Shown here one piece after another: positions 63,710-64,000 of a stretch of 64,000 nucleotides of DNA (its first letter is position 1; every line of letters begins with the position of its first letter). The position numbers were made by a program, and so were the translations under genes. This stretch comes from Nitrospina sp. (GTDB lineage Bacteria > Nitrospinota > Nitrospinia > Nitrospinales > JACRGP01), in assembly GCA_024648695.1 (NCBI GenBank), contig JACAVV010000019.1, positions 23,964 to 87,963 on the forward strand. Reading direction: 5' to 3'. The notes under the pieces were generated by a model. The model was given only the letters and a program-made list of their open reading frames with translations. It had not been told where the DNA came from and did no database searches.

Positions 63710-64000
63710 ATCCTTTATTTACCATTCATTTATGGTTTTAAGATTAGTTTTATGAGATGAATCCTTTAATAAAAAAATTCAAGAAAATTTACCTGGTTAG
63801 TTAACAGTTTTTATCAAAGTATCCCCAAAAAAAACCGGCGAAACCTCAAATGAGGTATCTCAAAATTTAAAAAAAGGTTCATGACTAGTTAACGTCCTCC
63901 AAAGAGGGCTAAAATGTAGTTATGAAGCGGCGAAACCCGATTTTAAAACGCGCCCGAATTTCGACCAAGAAATTTAGGGAACTTTTGAGGTACTTTTCAC
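63710..64000. promoter_or_regulatory. Upstream region of the exopolysaccharide operon with duplicated sequence elements
   Basis: No gene is seen up to the window edge. Two copies of CGGCGAAACC (63836 and 63928) and of TAGTTAAC (63798 and 63886) recur at similar spacing. Two CCTC-N4-GAGG palindromes lie at 63843-63856 and 63896-63907. Together they look like a duplicated regulatory module. A sigma factor site could not be assigned. Confidence 0.4.

Overview
The window reads as chromosomal DNA of a Gram-negative bacterium. It carries several lipobox lipoproteins, an outer-envelope glycosyltransferase, Wzc/Wzx/Wzy-type polysaccharide genes and a full set of housekeeping genes. No plasmid, phage, IS element, CRISPR array, rRNA or tRNA gene was recognised. 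The gene mix (class I fructose-bisphosphatase, stand-alone CheX-type proteins, SUMF1-domain and TPR lipoproteins, very large secreted repeat proteins, a five-cysteine protein reminiscent of 'CODH beta-subunit family' proteins) fits a deep-branching environmental lineage such as Nitrospinota. That placement is inference, not proof.

Region 1 (1-10.4 kb) is housekeeping. It holds a leftward xerD-yceD-rpmF group, then rightward typA, an orphan RiPP-maturation-type radical SAM enzyme, fbp, hisS, fur and an ArnT-like glycosyltransferase. Region 2 (10.4-20.9 kb) holds a SUMF1-like lipoprotein and a large TPR lipoprotein transcribed divergently, a candidate structured small RNA behind an excellent sigma70 promoter, acs, a DUF1566 protein, a HEPN-like protein, a Ham1/RdgB pyrophosphatase, two small exported proteins, pyrE and the five-cysteine protein.

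Region 3 (21-27.8 kb) has a compact signalling module (CheY, CheR, two CheX paralogues, convergent PilZ) followed by dnaK-grpE-dnaJ. Region 4 (28-38.6 kb) has a membrane-anchored endonuclease/exonuclease/phosphatase-fold protein, gltBD, a lone cyclic-nucleotide-binding domain, and a secreted protein with a Thr/Glu repeat tract behind a sigma54-like promoter.

Region 5 (38.6-64 kb) is devoted to surface products. A leftward GT2-flippase-methyltransferase set comes first. Next is a 2,920-residue subtilase with four BACON/jelly-roll repeats and a sugar-dehydrogenase-like beta-propeller. A rightward four-gene group of two SET-domain proteins, an ABC exporter and an ATP-grasp-like protein follows. 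Last is a leftward exopolysaccharide operon: chain-length protein, BY-kinase-like ATPase, polyprenyl glycosylphosphotransferase, GT4, O-antigen polymerase/ligase and GT2. The parts for building and exporting a polysaccharide are therefore all present. The SET-SET-ABC-ATP-grasp group embedded among them is the best candidate here for an undescribed system.

Several gene starts were moved inward from the longest reading frame, where a TTG, GTG or unsupported upstream start was less convincing than a downstream ATG with a Shine-Dalgarno sequence or signal peptide.
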